Origin: Candidatus Delongbacteria bacterium
GTDB taxonomy: Bacteria; JAGOEH01
DNA length: 32,247 nucleotides
Reading direction: 5' to 3'
Assembly (NCBI GenBank): GCA_017997825.1
Contig: JAGOEH010000014.1
Location: 1 to 32,247, forward strand
The translations under genes were made by a program, and so were the position numbers. The notes under the pieces were generated by a model. The model saw only the letters and a program-made list of their open reading frames with translations, searched no databases and was not told the DNA's origin. Numbering within the stretch: the stretch's first letter is position 1; every line of letters begins with the position of its first letter. Below are positions 32,247-32,247 of the stretch, one piece after another.

Positions 32247-32247
32247 A

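Overview
The window looks like a chromosomal segment of a diderm (Gram-negative) bacterium. It encodes an apolipoprotein N-acyltransferase relative, exported proteins with signal peptides or weak lipoboxes, RecBCD and transmembrane chemoreceptors. Long genes are of roughly balanced base composition with strong purine-rich ribosome binding sites, while the intergenic regions are very AT-rich. The Crp/Fnr-type regulator has a C-terminal helix-turn-helix of a type I associate with Bacteroidota and relatives. No ribosomal or other reliable marker gene is present, so I do not name a taxon.

Left part (1-9193). A truncated exported beta-propeller gene lies on the minus strand at the edge. It is divergent from a two-gene plus-strand unit, a TIM-barrel carbohydrate-type enzyme plus a sodium:solute symporter, which ends at a bidirectional terminator. 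A hicB-hicA toxin-antitoxin pair follows on the minus strand. It sits between two copies of the 3' end of the neighbouring putative lipoprotein gene. Next come a membrane-anchored protein built of 23-residue repeats and a hutU-hutI histidine-degradation operon.

Middle (9441-21668). Divergent from hut, six closely packed plus-strand genes appear to form one operon. They encode a secreted protein, a Maf/YceF nucleotide pyrophosphatase, an Lnt-like membrane protein whose catalytic triad appears degenerate, and RecC, RecB and RecD.

Right-middle (21669-24348). An AT-rich stretch carries a Crp/Fnr-family regulator and, 553 bp downstream, a gene for a two-cluster ferredoxin fused to a nitroreductase-like domain. 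Between them is a perfect TTAACA-N2-TGTTAA dyad placed exactly where a class II Crp/Fnr activator would bind relative to a -10 box. This suggests that the regulator controls the ferredoxin/nitroreductase gene.

Right (24436-31173). The chemotaxis block is mcp, cheW, cheY, STAS-domain gene, mcp, cheW. The two mcp-cheW pairs are duplicates that share a leader, most of the receptor and a C-terminal aromatic pentapeptide resembling a CheR/CheB docking site. No cheA, cheR or cheB lies in the window.

Right edge (31331-32247). A tRNA-Arg(CCT) gene with its own promoter is followed by very AT-rich DNA. This holds repeated TTGGCACA motifs, inverted repeats, an excisionase-like helix-turn-helix gene and possibly the end of another gene. 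The arrangement fits the boundary of an integrated element that continues outside the window.
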